Shown here one piece after another: positions 53,431 to 63,319 of a stretch of DNA of 64,000 nucleotides. The DNA is taken from the NCBI GenBank assembly GCA_035578175.1, contig JAQMRL010000002.1:81377325-81441324 (forward strand). The letters are read 5' to 3'. Within the stretch, counting starts at the first letter, position 1. Each line of letters opens with the position of its first letter. The notes beneath the pieces were generated by a model. That model was not told the origin of the DNA and searched no databases. It saw only the letters and a list, made by a program, of their open reading frames with translations. Source of the stretch: Catonia carolina. Its lineage: Eukaryota > Arthropoda > Insecta > Hemiptera > Achilidae. The translations under genes were made by a program, and so were the position numbers.

Positions 53431-53856
53431 GTTATACTACATAAAGTTGTATACGTTGGACAATTAGAATTGGCACAAGCAGCTTCGGTGTTTATCTACT
53501 CCACTCTTCGCCCCTCGCCATCCAACGATGGTACAGTCACTAAAGTATACAACCGCTACTGTAATGTGCGACTCACGCACGGTCACTACGCTTTGTTTTC
53601 ACTCTTGTTATCAATAATAATCTGTCAAACAAAATGATGTGACTAATTTGTTTTCATAAATATGATTTTCTGTTTCATTATAATATATTCAGGCCAATTT
53701 GTTGAGTTATTTGCATGTGTCTGTAGAGTATAGGTTAGTGAGTTTTTGCAGTTTAGTTCTTATAATTTATAGTTTAAATTTTTACCAGGACAAATTAAGT
53801 ACGTATTTTAAAATGAAATAATTATTTGTATGTTATACATTGAAATAAGTTTGTAA

Positions 53857-54550
53857 AGTCCAGCCTCTCTTAGTTTGCTCCTAATGTAAACAAAATAATA
53901 ATGACATCACTGAGCATGCGCATTATATGAAAATGAGTACACGCTGGTTAAAAAGTAAAAACAAAATACTTTTAAAAGTATTTTTATAAATTAAATTGTT
54001 AGGCCTACATCATATCAGGACTGATGTTTTAAGTAATTTAAGTACTTCTTCTTCTTCTTCACTTCCAAGGATTAGGTTTCTTGAACCTGTTCCGGTACCC
54101 ATCTGTTCCTCGGTCGTCCTATATCTCTTCTTCCTGTAGGTTTGTAGTTTCTGGCGGCTTTTGGTATTCTCTCGCCTGGTATGCGACTCAAATGGCTGCA
54201 CCATCTGCTCCTGTTCTGCTTGATTTTGTCTAGCAACGGTAAAGCATTCAGTGTTTTTCTAATTTCTTCATTTCGTAGCCTATCTCTTCGGCTGTATCCA
54301 TATACACTTCGTAAGAATCTCATTTCTGCAGCCTGGTTTTGGCTGTCTACCTTTTTTGTATGTATCCAGGACTCACTGCCATACATCAAAGTACATCATT
54401 AAGCCATACATCATTTAAGTACTTATAATTCAAAATATAGTTAACTTAATAGGAATACGACATTCATAAAGTGGTGGACCCTAGCGTGCACCCTGTAGTA
54501 GGTGGCTTTTGTTTGTTGACAGTAGGAGCAAACTAACAACGGCTGAACTG
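53857..54550 (+). repeat. MITE-E copy 4, split by an RTE-type fragment
   Basis: Ends AGTCCAGCCTCTCTTAGTTT and CAAACTAACAACGGCTGAAC. Interrupted at 54048-54412 by a LINE fragment with a 12-bp duplication. Confidence 0.8.
54048..54412 (-). pseudogene. RTE-type LINE 3' fragment with 12-bp TSD
   Basis: ATTTAAGTACTT flanks both sides (54036-54047, 54413-54424). The - strand reads YGSESWIHTKKVDSQNQAAE, MRFLRSVYGYSRRDRLRNEE and NRWVPEQVQ, the C-terminus of an insect LINE reverse transcriptase of a different lineage from 41822. The 3' tail is (GAA)n. 5'-truncated. Confidence 0.82.
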
Positions 54551-54907
54551 TAGGTATTTGCGTACATTAAAATTTGTAGACCTTGTTGAAAGATTATGGT
54601 TATGGATATACTTTATGTGGAACTGTGTGTACACGTAGAGCAAGAGTTGTGCCAGTTCTAATTGTCCACAGTATAGCTATATAGTTGTAAATTTCATACT
54701 TAGGTCACAGTCTTAAAAATCCTAATTTTTTAACAGATTCTGATGAAAATAAAACAGAAAACCAATTTATATACATTTCATATTGCTGCTAAACTAAGCG
54801 TTGTACAAACAGATGTTTGAAATAAAAGTTTTAGATTTTTAAATGTTTTACAACTTTGATTATTATTCACTTTTGCCCTAGAATGTATTAATAAGGCCAC
54901 AATCTTA

Positions 54908-55355
54908 AAAAAAAAAATCTGGTGTGAAACACTCACACAACTTTCTCTTACCGATGCAAATAATTAACAATAAACATAACCTAATTTTAATAATGAGTGA
55001 AAGACACAAAATGAAAATCAACCGCTGTTTGGCGTAAAAATACGGAAAATCACTCTTTCACGCTAACCTAGGCTCTGTAGAGAAAAATGTTTTAAATGAA
55101 AGTTGTAGATCTTTTAATTTTCTATAAATTTGATTATATACACTTTTGTTGTAAAATGCATACTAAGGCCAAAATCTTCATTATTTCTACGTACATTATT
55201 TCATTCTTGAGGTATTTTGTTTACACACGGACCAAATACTAAAAACATGTTTTTTTTGGGTTCAGGTGCTCTGAAAACGTGTATATCTGGTAAAAAATTG
55301 ATGTGAAAACAATACTTCCTTCCCTATAGGGTATATTCCTGTACGAAAGTAAAAA
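54908..55355 (-). repeat. REP-D copy, truncated, preceded by another REP-D fragment
   Basis: CTGGTGTGAAACACTCACAC and CTTTCTCTTACCGATGCAAA open the copy, and a shortened far end follows at about 55200-55355. The segment 54690-54905 is a further REP-D fragment in the same direction. Confidence 0.6.
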
Positions 55356-55378
55356 AGAATTATTAAATTTAAGAGAAA

Positions 55379-56375
55379 CCCACCAGGTTGGTGTAGAGGT
55401 AAAGTCGTCGCCAAAATCAGCTGTTTAACAGCTGATTTTCAGAGACGAAGGTTCCTGGTTCAAATCCTAGTAAAGGTAGTTACTTTTATACGGATTTGAA
55501 TACTAGACAGTGGTAACCGATGTACTTTGATGGTTGGGGTTTAATTAACCATACTCTCTCAGGAATGGTCGGCCTGTGTCTGTACAAGACTACACAGTCT
55601 CATTTACACATCATACACATCATCCTCATCTCATTGGGTCATGAAGTTGCTTTTTTTTTGTTATCAGTCTCGACTGGTTTGATGCAGTTCTCCAACCTGT
55701 TCTATCTTGCACAAGTCGTTTCATATCTACATACCTGTAACACCCTACATCTTTTGTAATTTGCTTTATATATTCTAATCTTTGCCTCCCTCTACAATTT
55801 ACTCCCTCAATATTACCCTCCATTATTAATAGCCCAATACCTGGATGTCTTAAGATATGCCCCACTAGCCTATCCCTTCTTTTGGTAAGATGCTTCCATA
55901 TACTTCTTTTTTCATCCACTCGCCTAACAACCTCTAACTTACTTATTTTGTCCACCCACCTAATCTTTAACATTTTCCTATAACACCACATTTCAAAAGC
56001 TTCTATGCTCTTCTTTTCTACAGCCCCTATCAACCACGTTTCACTCCCGTATAATGCTACACTCCAAACATAATGTTTTAAGAAATATTTCCTAATCTGT
56101 AAATCAATGTTTGTAGTCAGTAAGCTGTTTTTCATTTCAAAGGCTTTTCTAGCTTGAGCAATTCTACTCTTGATATCGTTTGTTATTTTACTCCCTAGAT
56201 AGCAGAATTCCCCAACTTCCTGTAAGTTTTCGTTGCCTACTTTTAAATTTCCCATCTCTTCTAAACCACTCTTGCTGCTGCACAACACTTTTCGTTTTGT
56301 TCTTATTAATTTTCATGAAGTTGCTTATTGTTCTAAATTGAACAGATTGCAACGTACACAAATTAGAAATAAAAA
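55379..56375 (+). repeat. SINE-A copy with 14-bp TSD, split by an RTE-type LINE
   Basis: AAATTTAAGAGAAA flanks both sides (55365-55378, 56376-56389). Head CCCACCAGGTTGGTGTAGAG, body interrupted at 55653-56312, and A tail. Confidence 0.88.
55653..56312 (-). pseudogene. RTE-type LINE 3' fragment with 14-bp TSD
   Basis: TCATGAAGTTGCTT flanks both sides (55639-55652, 56313-56326). The - strand has an open frame of about 200 codons: VLCSSKSGLEEMGNLKVG, EFCYLGSKITND, VWSVALYGSETWLIGAVEKK and IEAFEMWCYRKMLKIRWVDK. It covers the reverse transcriptase thumb and C-terminus only. The 3' end bears the hairpin CCAGTCGAGACTG and the tail ATAACAAAAAAAAA. Little decay, so a young insertion. Confidence 0.88.
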
Positions 56376-56503
56376 AAATTTAAGAGAAATATTTATTTTT
56401 TGTGTTTTTAAAACGTTAATTTGCAGTAGTTATATAAATTAGGGAGGCGGTGGACCGTATGTAAGCCATTTAATGAACGTGTTGTTTGTTGTTGTTGTTT
56501 CAG

Positions 56504-56729
56504 GTATAAAAAGTGAAAATTCATTGTTAGAGAATGAACAGAGAGGGAGTAAGCGTAAAAAAGAAGAAGATGACGACGATGAGGAAGATGATAATGATGT
56601 GGACGATGATGATGATGATGAGGATGATGATGAAGAAGTCTCGCTGTTGTCTGCCAAGAGGCACAAACCGATGCTGTCCGATCGAAGGCCATCGACTCCT
56701 GCGTCCACTCAAGACTACCAAAACAACGA
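56504..56729 (+). CDS. phf21a: PHF21A-like, acidic exon
   Basis: Acceptor gttgtttcag, donor gtgagt at 56730. 226 nt, entering at phase 1 (G+GT) and leaving at phase 2. Peptide: IKSENSLLENEQRG, a basic patch SKRKK that could serve in nuclear import, then about 25 almost purely Asp/Glu residues, then SAKRHKPMLSDRRPSTPAS. The acidic tract is coded by a GAT/GAC-rich triplet array (56566-56638). No domain is recognised, and its place between the coiled coil and the exon at 61339 matches the poorly conserved middle of PHF21A. Confidence 0.8.
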
Positions 56730-57196
56730 GTGAGTAATCTGTCCCTGTAATAAGCCACACGAAAATTATCCGATTGTATAGTCTTATCTACTGTAAGAGT
56801 ATTCCGCGCGAGGCAAGCGCATATAGGTTGTAAACGAAAGTTTTACACTAGTTGGCGCATATCTACCTCTCCGCCGGACAATATTATCTTGCACTACGTT
56901 CCATCATAAAAATATCTACATCCAGCTAAAATAAACATTATCCTTTAAGCGTTATCAATTATACCGTTCTGATTACTTTTAATTATTGTAGTTTCATAAA
57001 AATTCTTTAATTAATTATTTTAACCATTACATTTAACAAAACAATTTTTTTCTACTTTTTAGCATAGCATTGTAATGTTGTCGTTTTAGTTTTAAATCCA
57101 TCTACAGATAATGTTGTTGTATTGTATAATAGTTTAGTTAATGTATAAGGTAAATTTTTATGTATAATACGATAGTTTTAGTTGTGTATTTAACGT

Positions 57197-57486
57197 GTGC
57201 TTCTCTGTTGATGAAACTACACTATTCTAGAGCTGATTTTGTGCTTCTCTGTTGAAACTACACTATTCTAGAGCTGATTTTGTGCTTCTCTGTTGAAACT
57301 ACACTATTCTAGAGCTGATTTTGTGCTTCTCTGTTGAAACTACACTATTCTAGAGCTGATTTTGTGCTTCTCTGTTGAAACTACACTATTCTAGAGCTGA
57401 TTTTGTGCTTCTCTGTTGAAACTACACTATTCTAGAGCTGATTTTGTGCTTCTCTGTTGAAACTACACTATTCTAGAGCTAATTTT
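57197..57486 (+). repeat. Minisatellite, 41-bp unit, seven copies
   Basis: Units start GTGCTTCTCTGTTGAAACTA and end TCTAGAGCTGATTTT, at 57197 (44 bp, with 3 extra bases), 57241, 57282, 57323, 57364, 57405 and 57446. Almost no substitutions, so recently homogenised. Lies in the intron after exon 56504-56729; no spacers, so not a CRISPR array. Confidence 0.93.
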
Positions 57487-57959
57487 GGTTGTTTCATTGT
57501 TTACGTGATTAGTTTTTGTATAATATATTTTCTTAATTTTTGAACATACTGTCGTTTTTCCGGTTTTATTTTTTAGTAACCGTTGTGAGTTAGGATCTGT
57601 ATGTAATGGATTTTAAAAGTAGAACATTAGAGAGTTTAAACAATAGTGTCATCTGAAACCTTAGAAAAACATTTGTCTAAATTTTTTTTTAAATTTTTAT
57701 TTAGGAAATTCACAATCTGTTGGAAACAATCAGTGAATGTGATTACAAAAAATTTGTAAAAAATTAACATGGTAAATAAATGTGAGTGGTGACACAGTCC
57801 AGTGACAGAATTCTGACGTGAATAGATAAGTGTAGCATTAAGTGAAGCATTTAGAATAATTTGTAATAATTAATTAATTTATTAATTAATTAATTTGTAA
57901 TAGATTAATTTGTAATAATTTGAATAATTTGTAATAGATAGTCAATTAGAGTACTACGT

Positions 57960-58270
57960 TAATAGATGAGGTCCCGGCTCCATCCACGTTTCAGACGTCT
58001 TATTCGATTGTTTGGGAGAGTCTGCGTAGCCAGATTTCAGATCAATGGGTTATGGTGGTTCACAAGTTTCTTCCATAATTTTGTATATAGTTTTAAGAAA
58101 ACGTCATTTATGTAGGGATCGTTTAGGTGTGAGTGTACCGTTTTATTGGTTACATAATAGGGGGCGTTAACTATCCTCCGTAAAAGCTTTGATTGGAAAC
58201 GTTGAATTTTTGCTAATACCGATGGTTTTGTACAGTAAAAATTGTTATCAAATAGCTTCAGCTTCCCCAA
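57960..58270 (-). pseudogene. Jockey-type LINE C-terminal fragment
   Basis: The - strand reads DNNFYCTKPSVLAKIQRFQS, KLLRRIVNAPYYVTNKTVHS and LYTKLWKKLVNHHNPLI, the polyprotein tail of jockey-like LINEs (IQRFQSK-LR-I-NAP-Y--N). Bordered on the right by the Mar1 element. A different lineage from 22640. Confidence 0.68.
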
Positions 58271-58291
58271 GTGTCGATCATAACAATTGTA

Positions 58292-59229
58292 CGAGGGTCA
58301 TTCGTAAAATAAGGTTCCTATGATTTTTAAAAATAGACAGCTATATTTTTTATCTTAGTGTTATACATCAATTTAAAGCTTAAAACTTACGCTATTTTTC
58401 TACATAATCGCCGTTTCTGTCCAAACACTTTTGCAGACAATGCTCTAACTTTTCTATCTCCATGTTGTAGAATTTTGCCACCAATCCTTTGAGGAAGTAG
58501 TAGAGGAGTAACCTCTTCCTTGACTTCATCATCGGTACTGAAGCGTAGGCCACCCATGTGTTCCTTTAGTTTTGGCAATAAGTGATAATCACTTTGGGTT
58601 AGGTCCGGGCTGTAGGGGGAGGGGCACAACAGTCCAGCCAAAATCTGTCAGCAGTTCTTGAGTTTGATGTGAGACATGAGCATTTGTGGCACCCACCACG
58701 CACACACTTTGTGATAGCCTAAATTTTCTGTTAAAATCTTATGGATTGTGGTGTTGGAAGTCTCAGGAATACGCAAAGCAAGTTCATTAATGGTGATTCT
58801 CCGATCTTCAAGCAATATTGTCTCAACTTTTTCGAAAATTCCATCTGAAAATGAAGGCCATCCGCTTTGGTTTTCATCGTGAATTTCCGTGCGGCCTTCA
58901 CTGAATTCTCTACACCATTTCCGAACATGTTGAACAGATATGCAGTTTTTGCTGTAAACTTCGATTAACTGACGATGAATGTCAATAGGTGAAATCCGTT
59001 TTGCATTTAAAAAACGTATCACAGCGCGAATTTCACATCTGGCGGTAACAACAATAGGAAGTTCCATTTTCGAAGACTTCGAGGCCGGGACTGATCGACG
59101 TAGCGAGGCGGTAGTAGTGCGGAAAAAGAGAGCAAGAGCTGATGAGTAAGGCAGTGTTGCCAGATTTCTCCCAGCACATCGCATTCTGTCTCGGCAGCTT
59201 AGGGAACCTTATTTTACGAATGACCCTTG
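58292..59229 (-). mobile_element. Mar1 mariner copy 2, internally deleted
   Basis: TIRs CGAGGGTCATTCGTAAAATA and TATTTTACGAATGACCCTTG flanked by TA (58290-58291, 59230-59231). 938 bp. Confidence 0.87.
58387..59184 (-). pseudogene. Mar1 transposase: N-terminal half plus short C-terminus
   Basis: From MELPIVVTARCEIRAV the frame keeps the complete DNA-binding region (IDIHRQLIEVYSKN, HVRKWCREFSEGRTE, NTTIHKILTENLGYHKV) up to WVPQML. It then jumps, with a frameshift, into the HVSHQTQELL region and stops at 58648. The C-terminal remainder PYSPDLTQSDYHLLPKLKE is open in another frame (58641-58387). The first and second catalytic Asp blocks are deleted. Copy 1 at 12580 lost a largely complementary part. 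Confidence 0.85.
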
Positions 59230-59410
59230 TAATAAAATATATATTTTATTCTCCTAAGTTTTCTTGTTATTTTCATGTGGAATATGATAAGGTTTTTATT
59301 AAAATGAAATTTTTAATGATTTCTTTATGGTTTAGTTTAGGAAAATATTATTGCCAGCTGTAGGGTTAATGATTTGTTGTAAGTTAGTGAATTGTATGAT
59401 TTGTGTTCAG

Positions 59411-59508
59411 GGTTGTTGGAAGTTCATCAGACGACTCTCAGGAATCAGCTGTTGACCAAGAATCTCCTGTCGATGAAGTTTCTAAGGAGCATTTTATGGG
59501 AATTTTGA
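59411..59508 (+). CDS. phf21a: PHF21A-like, exon before the conserved C-terminal block
   Basis: Acceptor ttgtgttcag, donor gtgagt at 59509. 98 nt, phase 2 in and 1 out. Peptide VVGSSSDDSQESAVDQESPV then DEVSKEHFMGIL. The Ser/Asp/Glu-rich start could be a CK2-type target (inference). The end EHFMGIL is the first half of the conserved helix that in human PHF21A reads [19 protein letters not shown], the second half being in the next exon. Confidence 0.84.
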
Positions 59509-59674
59509 GTGAGTATCTTATACTTCACTTGTTTTTCATTTATTTATGCATAATTAAAACAGGTGAGGCAGTGAATCGGGCGATTATGAAAACACCGTGA
59601 GGAAGTTAAAAAATGTAGTTTAATTAATTTAGAATATACCAAGTAATACTTACATATTTACAATTTTTTATAAA

Positions 59675-60661
59675 TTACTTGAAAATCATATCATAAAGAT
59701 GTCCTCCATTTTTTTGCACACATTCCTGAACTCGTGCACGAAGGTTATTCATCACATTTTGTAATGTGGCTGTAGGAATTCGTGCCACTTCTTCATGTAT
59801 CTATTCTTTAAGTTCCCGTGCATTTTGAGGTGGTGGAGATTGGAAAACACGTGATTTTAAGTGTCCCCAGAGAAAGTAATCACATGCAGAGAGATCTGGT
59901 GATCTGGCTGGCCATGAAATGTCTCTGTTCTTAGAAATGATGTGATTGAGAAACAAGCTTCGTAAAACATTAATTGAAGCCCTGGATGTGTGGCAGGTAG
60001 CACCGTCTTGTTGAAAAAACATGTTTTGGTAAGCCGGATTACGAACTAATTCCAGTTGAATACAGTTCTCCAACATGTTGACATAGCGCTGTGTATTCAT
60101 TGTAACTGCACGTTCATTGTCATCCTCAAAAAAAAAAAATGGTCCTACAATAGCCTGTGTTGATATTCCACACCAAACTGTCACTTTAATACTGTGAAGC
60201 GGCTTTTCATGTATTTTTTGTGGATTTTAGCGTGACCAATATCTAAATTTCTGCTTATTTACGAAGCCCGAAAGATGGTAGTGAGCTTCATCACTCATCC
60301 AAAGATTGTTGAGAAGATCTGCGTTGTCATTCATCATGTCCAATAATCGAATACAAAAAGCAAGTCGGGATGCGTGATCAACATTATTCAAAGCATGCAC
60401 TAACTGAATTTTAAACGGATGGAACTGTAGCTCTTTGTGTAAAATCCTCCTCACACTGCGATTAGAAATGCCGAGTGATATTGCATGCCGTCGAGCTGAA
60501 CGCATAGGACTTCTTAACACAGCCGCCTGCACCTTGTTAATGTTTTCTGGTGTACGGACACTTTTTACGCTTCTAGTTCGTGTCTTCAGTGTTAAGCCTG
60601 TTTCTTTGAAGTTTTTAACACATATTTTTATTGCATGGGCTGAAGGTATCGGATCGAATCA
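59675..60661 (-). pseudogene. DD41D-type mariner transposase pseudogene, second lineage
   Basis: One frame runs AIKICVKNFKETGLTLK, PENINKVQAAVLRSPMRSAR, SNRSVRRILHKELQFHPFKI, MSDEAHYHLSGFVNK, then a stop at 60227-60229, VTVWCGISTQAIVGPFF, FFQQDGATCHTSRA, PDLSACDYFLWGHLKS, a stop at 59801-59803, and the tail GGHLYDMIFK. All catalytic Asp positions are present, with 41 residues between the last two. The N-terminal 50 or so residues are missing. Only two stops interrupt it. No TIRs could be paired. Confidence 0.82.
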
Positions 60662-60893
60662 TTACACGGAATATTGAAATAATTACGAAATGCGTGGGGG
60701 AAAGGGGCAACATCGCTTAAAAGGTTCATTTATGAATGAATGTGTGAAATGTACCGTGTAATTTGTAATCAGACCAAACGGCTACACTTTGTCCGGTATT
60801 CATTGAACTTGATCGCTCCATCTCCTTCTCTACCGACCAATTTTAGTATTTATTGCTACCGATATCTATTCTCTTTTGTAGGTAATAAAAGAG

Positions 60894-61295
60894 TGTTGTT
60901 GTTTAGGTGAACAGCCGAAAGGCTGGTTTGAACCTCTCGAGGTTTTACTAAGTAAAATTGAGGAGTAAGGTGGTTTACCAATGCCTTCCTCACTGAGTTG
61001 AAAGAGTATGCTTATCAGCATGCCAGGCCATCCGAAAAGCACTCACTTTCCACCCTGCAAATGACACCCCTTCACTTCATTCACCACAGGGTCTGGCTGC
61101 ATAGTGAAATTCATTACTCTCAGAGGAGATAACTGTAACTAGTATCTTTAACACCTTTACCTGTTCTGTTCTTAAATAGTTCAGTCATATAAGTGGCTGA
61201 CTATGTGATGATAAGAAACAGAACTATTTTTTTTAGCCCTGGACCAAACAGATAGAGTGCAATTAAAATAACACTCCACCTGCCCGTTTTGGGCA
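60894..61295 (-). repeat. SINE-B copy with 11-bp TSD
   Basis: TAATAAAAGAG flanks both sides (60883-60893, 61296-61306). 402 bp. Same subfamily as 44057. It inserted only 43 nt upstream of the exon at 61339. Confidence 0.87.
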
Positions 61296-61338
61296 TAATA
61301 AAAGAGTATATGTATTTAATGATGTTGACCGATTTCAG

Positions 61339-61451
61339 ATTTGATCACCAAAGAGATTTTCAACCAGCTTCAGAGTAAACATAGAGAAAGGAGGAGACGG
61401 CGCCTGGCTGGCCGCCATTCATTGTATACAAGCAATTGGGATTTAACTGTG
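61339..61451 (+). CDS. phf21a: PHF21A-like, conserved block exon (last in window)
   Basis: Acceptor gaccgatttcag, donor gtgcgt at 61452. 113 nt entering at phase 1 and leaving at phase 0. Joined to the previous exon it gives FMGILNLITKEIFNQLQSKH followed by RERRRRRLAGRHSLYTSNW, parallel to human PHF21A [20 protein letters not shown] and RTTANPVYS. This short block is the most diagnostic part of PHF21A inside the window. The basic run RERRRRR may be part of a nuclear signal. Downstream exons, including the PHD finger, must lie beyond 64000. Confidence 0.85.
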
Positions 61452-61542
61452 GTGCGTATATTAGTAAATTCTCTTTCTTTCATTTATGTACTTCTAATGT
61501 AAGCTGAATATTGTTGTGTGTGATCCAGTTGTTATGTTTTAA

Positions 61543-62400
61543 TAATAATAATAATTATGTTATTATTATTATTAATTCGTTGATCGACCAACTAAGGATC
61601 ACGTTCAGCACTATGCATCTTGGTTTCTTCTTCTCAGGATGTCATTCCTCTTATCTGCCCAAAAAGCCTTCATTCGTTCGGAATGCTCCTTTCTTCTCTC
61701 ATCCGTCCACCTCCCACCAGTACCCTCTCTTCTTGCAGATTGCAGTCAGACTTATCCTTTTGTCATTTGTCTTCTGCCTAAATTTGTCTCTATCGGAAAT
61801 GTCCTCTTCTTCAACTCGAGTTTTTTTAGATCCTCTTTAGTATTGATAAACCACTTCAAAATAGTCTTAGTATTATCAAAGTTATTCAAAATTTTCTTTG
61901 TCAGTCTGACATTGCTCATACTCTTTATGTGCCCGTAAAATCGTGTTCTCCTTCTTCTGAAAGTCTCTGACATCCTCTCTACATTTTCATACAATTTGGT
62001 GTTTGAAACGTTTTTATAGGTATTGTGTTCTTCATTATATCGTGGCCCATAGATCTTTCTCAGAATCCTTCTTTCTCTCTTCTCGACATCTTTTATAAGT
62101 CCTTTATTTTCTGAGGTCAATGTCTCTGATGCATATAAAGGCACAGGCTTTACTACTGTTTCGTAATGTCTTAACTTTGCAGTTCTGGAGAAACATTTTT
62201 TGTTGTAAATATTTTTAGTAGCTAAATATGCCAGATCCAATTTCTTAATCCTGGCTTTTAACGCCTATTTGTCACCTTCATTCTTCATGATTATTTCGCC
62301 CAGATACTTGAATTTATCCACAATGTTAATCTTCCCATATTTTGTTTTCAATGCCCTATCCGTTATACCTTTTATTGTTGTCATCAGTTCTGTTTTTTCA
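61543..62400 (-). pseudogene. RTE-type LINE 3' fragment, third lineage
   Basis: The - strand reads DKFKYLGEIIMKNEGDK, a stop near 62263, then LDLAYLATKNIYNKKCFSRT, VVKPVPLYASETLTSENKGL, RRILRKIYGPRYNEEH and RRRTRFYGHIKSM, to the stop at 61752. Reverse transcriptase C-terminus only. An (AAT)n stretch at 61540-61575 may be its 3' tail. Confidence 0.75.
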
Positions 62401-63319
62401 TACGAAATTTATTAATAATAATTATTATCATTTATTTATTCCTATGATACAGCATAACATAAAAATATTATCATAATACAAAATTTCTTACATTGTACTA
62501 CGATACTATGATGTTAGAGGCGGTGGAAATTGTTCCATCCAACTATGGAGAAAACCATGTACTAGGATGGGGTGGAAACTTTTAAATAAATTTCTATTTT
62601 ATATAATGAATTTATATAATAATTTCACTAACCTTCTTTTTAAACTGTGTCACTTTTATTTTTATTTTCACTTACACGTGTTTCGGTGTATCCACCATCA
62701 TCAGAGTAAATAAAATAATTGAAACTAAAAAATTTTTATCTCACTTATTTAAAATGTATAGAAGATGATACATGTTCAGTCATTTGTATAAAACTCAGTT
62801 TTATAAAGGAACACACAATGCATATCAATGATGATGATAGATGTTCATTACTACATTTAATTGTTATTACGCTAAAAAGATGTCTATTAGGTTGTGGTGA
62901 ATTCTGGAAGAAGAAGGCGTCAAATGATCTTAACATCTTATTTCTCTACAAACCTTAAAATTAAGCAGTACATAGTCCGTTAATCCCCTAGTATTTCCGT
63001 AAACTGTAGATGTACAGCGTCGCGTTCTATGCCATCTATGTAAGTAAGTACCACTTAACCCTTACTAATAACCGGGAAGCCCAATATCACCCATTCGTCA
63101 TCATCGTTCTTTAAACTCAAATATCTCCGCAACTATTCATTATATTCTAACGGGGTTAGTTTTATTAGATAGAGACTTTTTTTTCTTTCATTTGATGTAT
63201 CTTGCATATTTGCACGATGAAAATTGACGACGTGGTGTTACGCGAAAAAAATGTATTTTTTTTGAACAGCCAGTACTAAAATTTGAACGTTTTTATCCAT
63301 AACTTTTCAACAAAAAACT
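62401..63319. other. No recognised element (PHF21A-like intron)
   Basis: AT-rich. ACACGTGTTTCGGTGTATCC at 62674, followed by CACCATCATCAGAG, is a motif seen in dispersed insect repeats, but no boundaries can be set. Confidence 0.35.

Larger units (their letters stand above)
53454..54671 (-). repeat. MITE-H copy 2, split by MITE-E
   Basis: Ends CGTTGGACAATTAGAATTGG and CCAGTTCTAATTGTCCACAG beside TATA. The interior matches 18046 in reverse and is interrupted at 53857-54550. Confidence 0.75.

Noticed and set aside
56408..56760. Ser-, His- or Ile-rich open frames overlapping the acidic exon
   Set aside because: They are other-frame readings of the GAT/GAC triplet array in the coding exon.
57197..57486. 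CRISPR-like array of 41-bp repeats
   Set aside because: Units are contiguous without spacers, and the sequence is eukaryotic intron.
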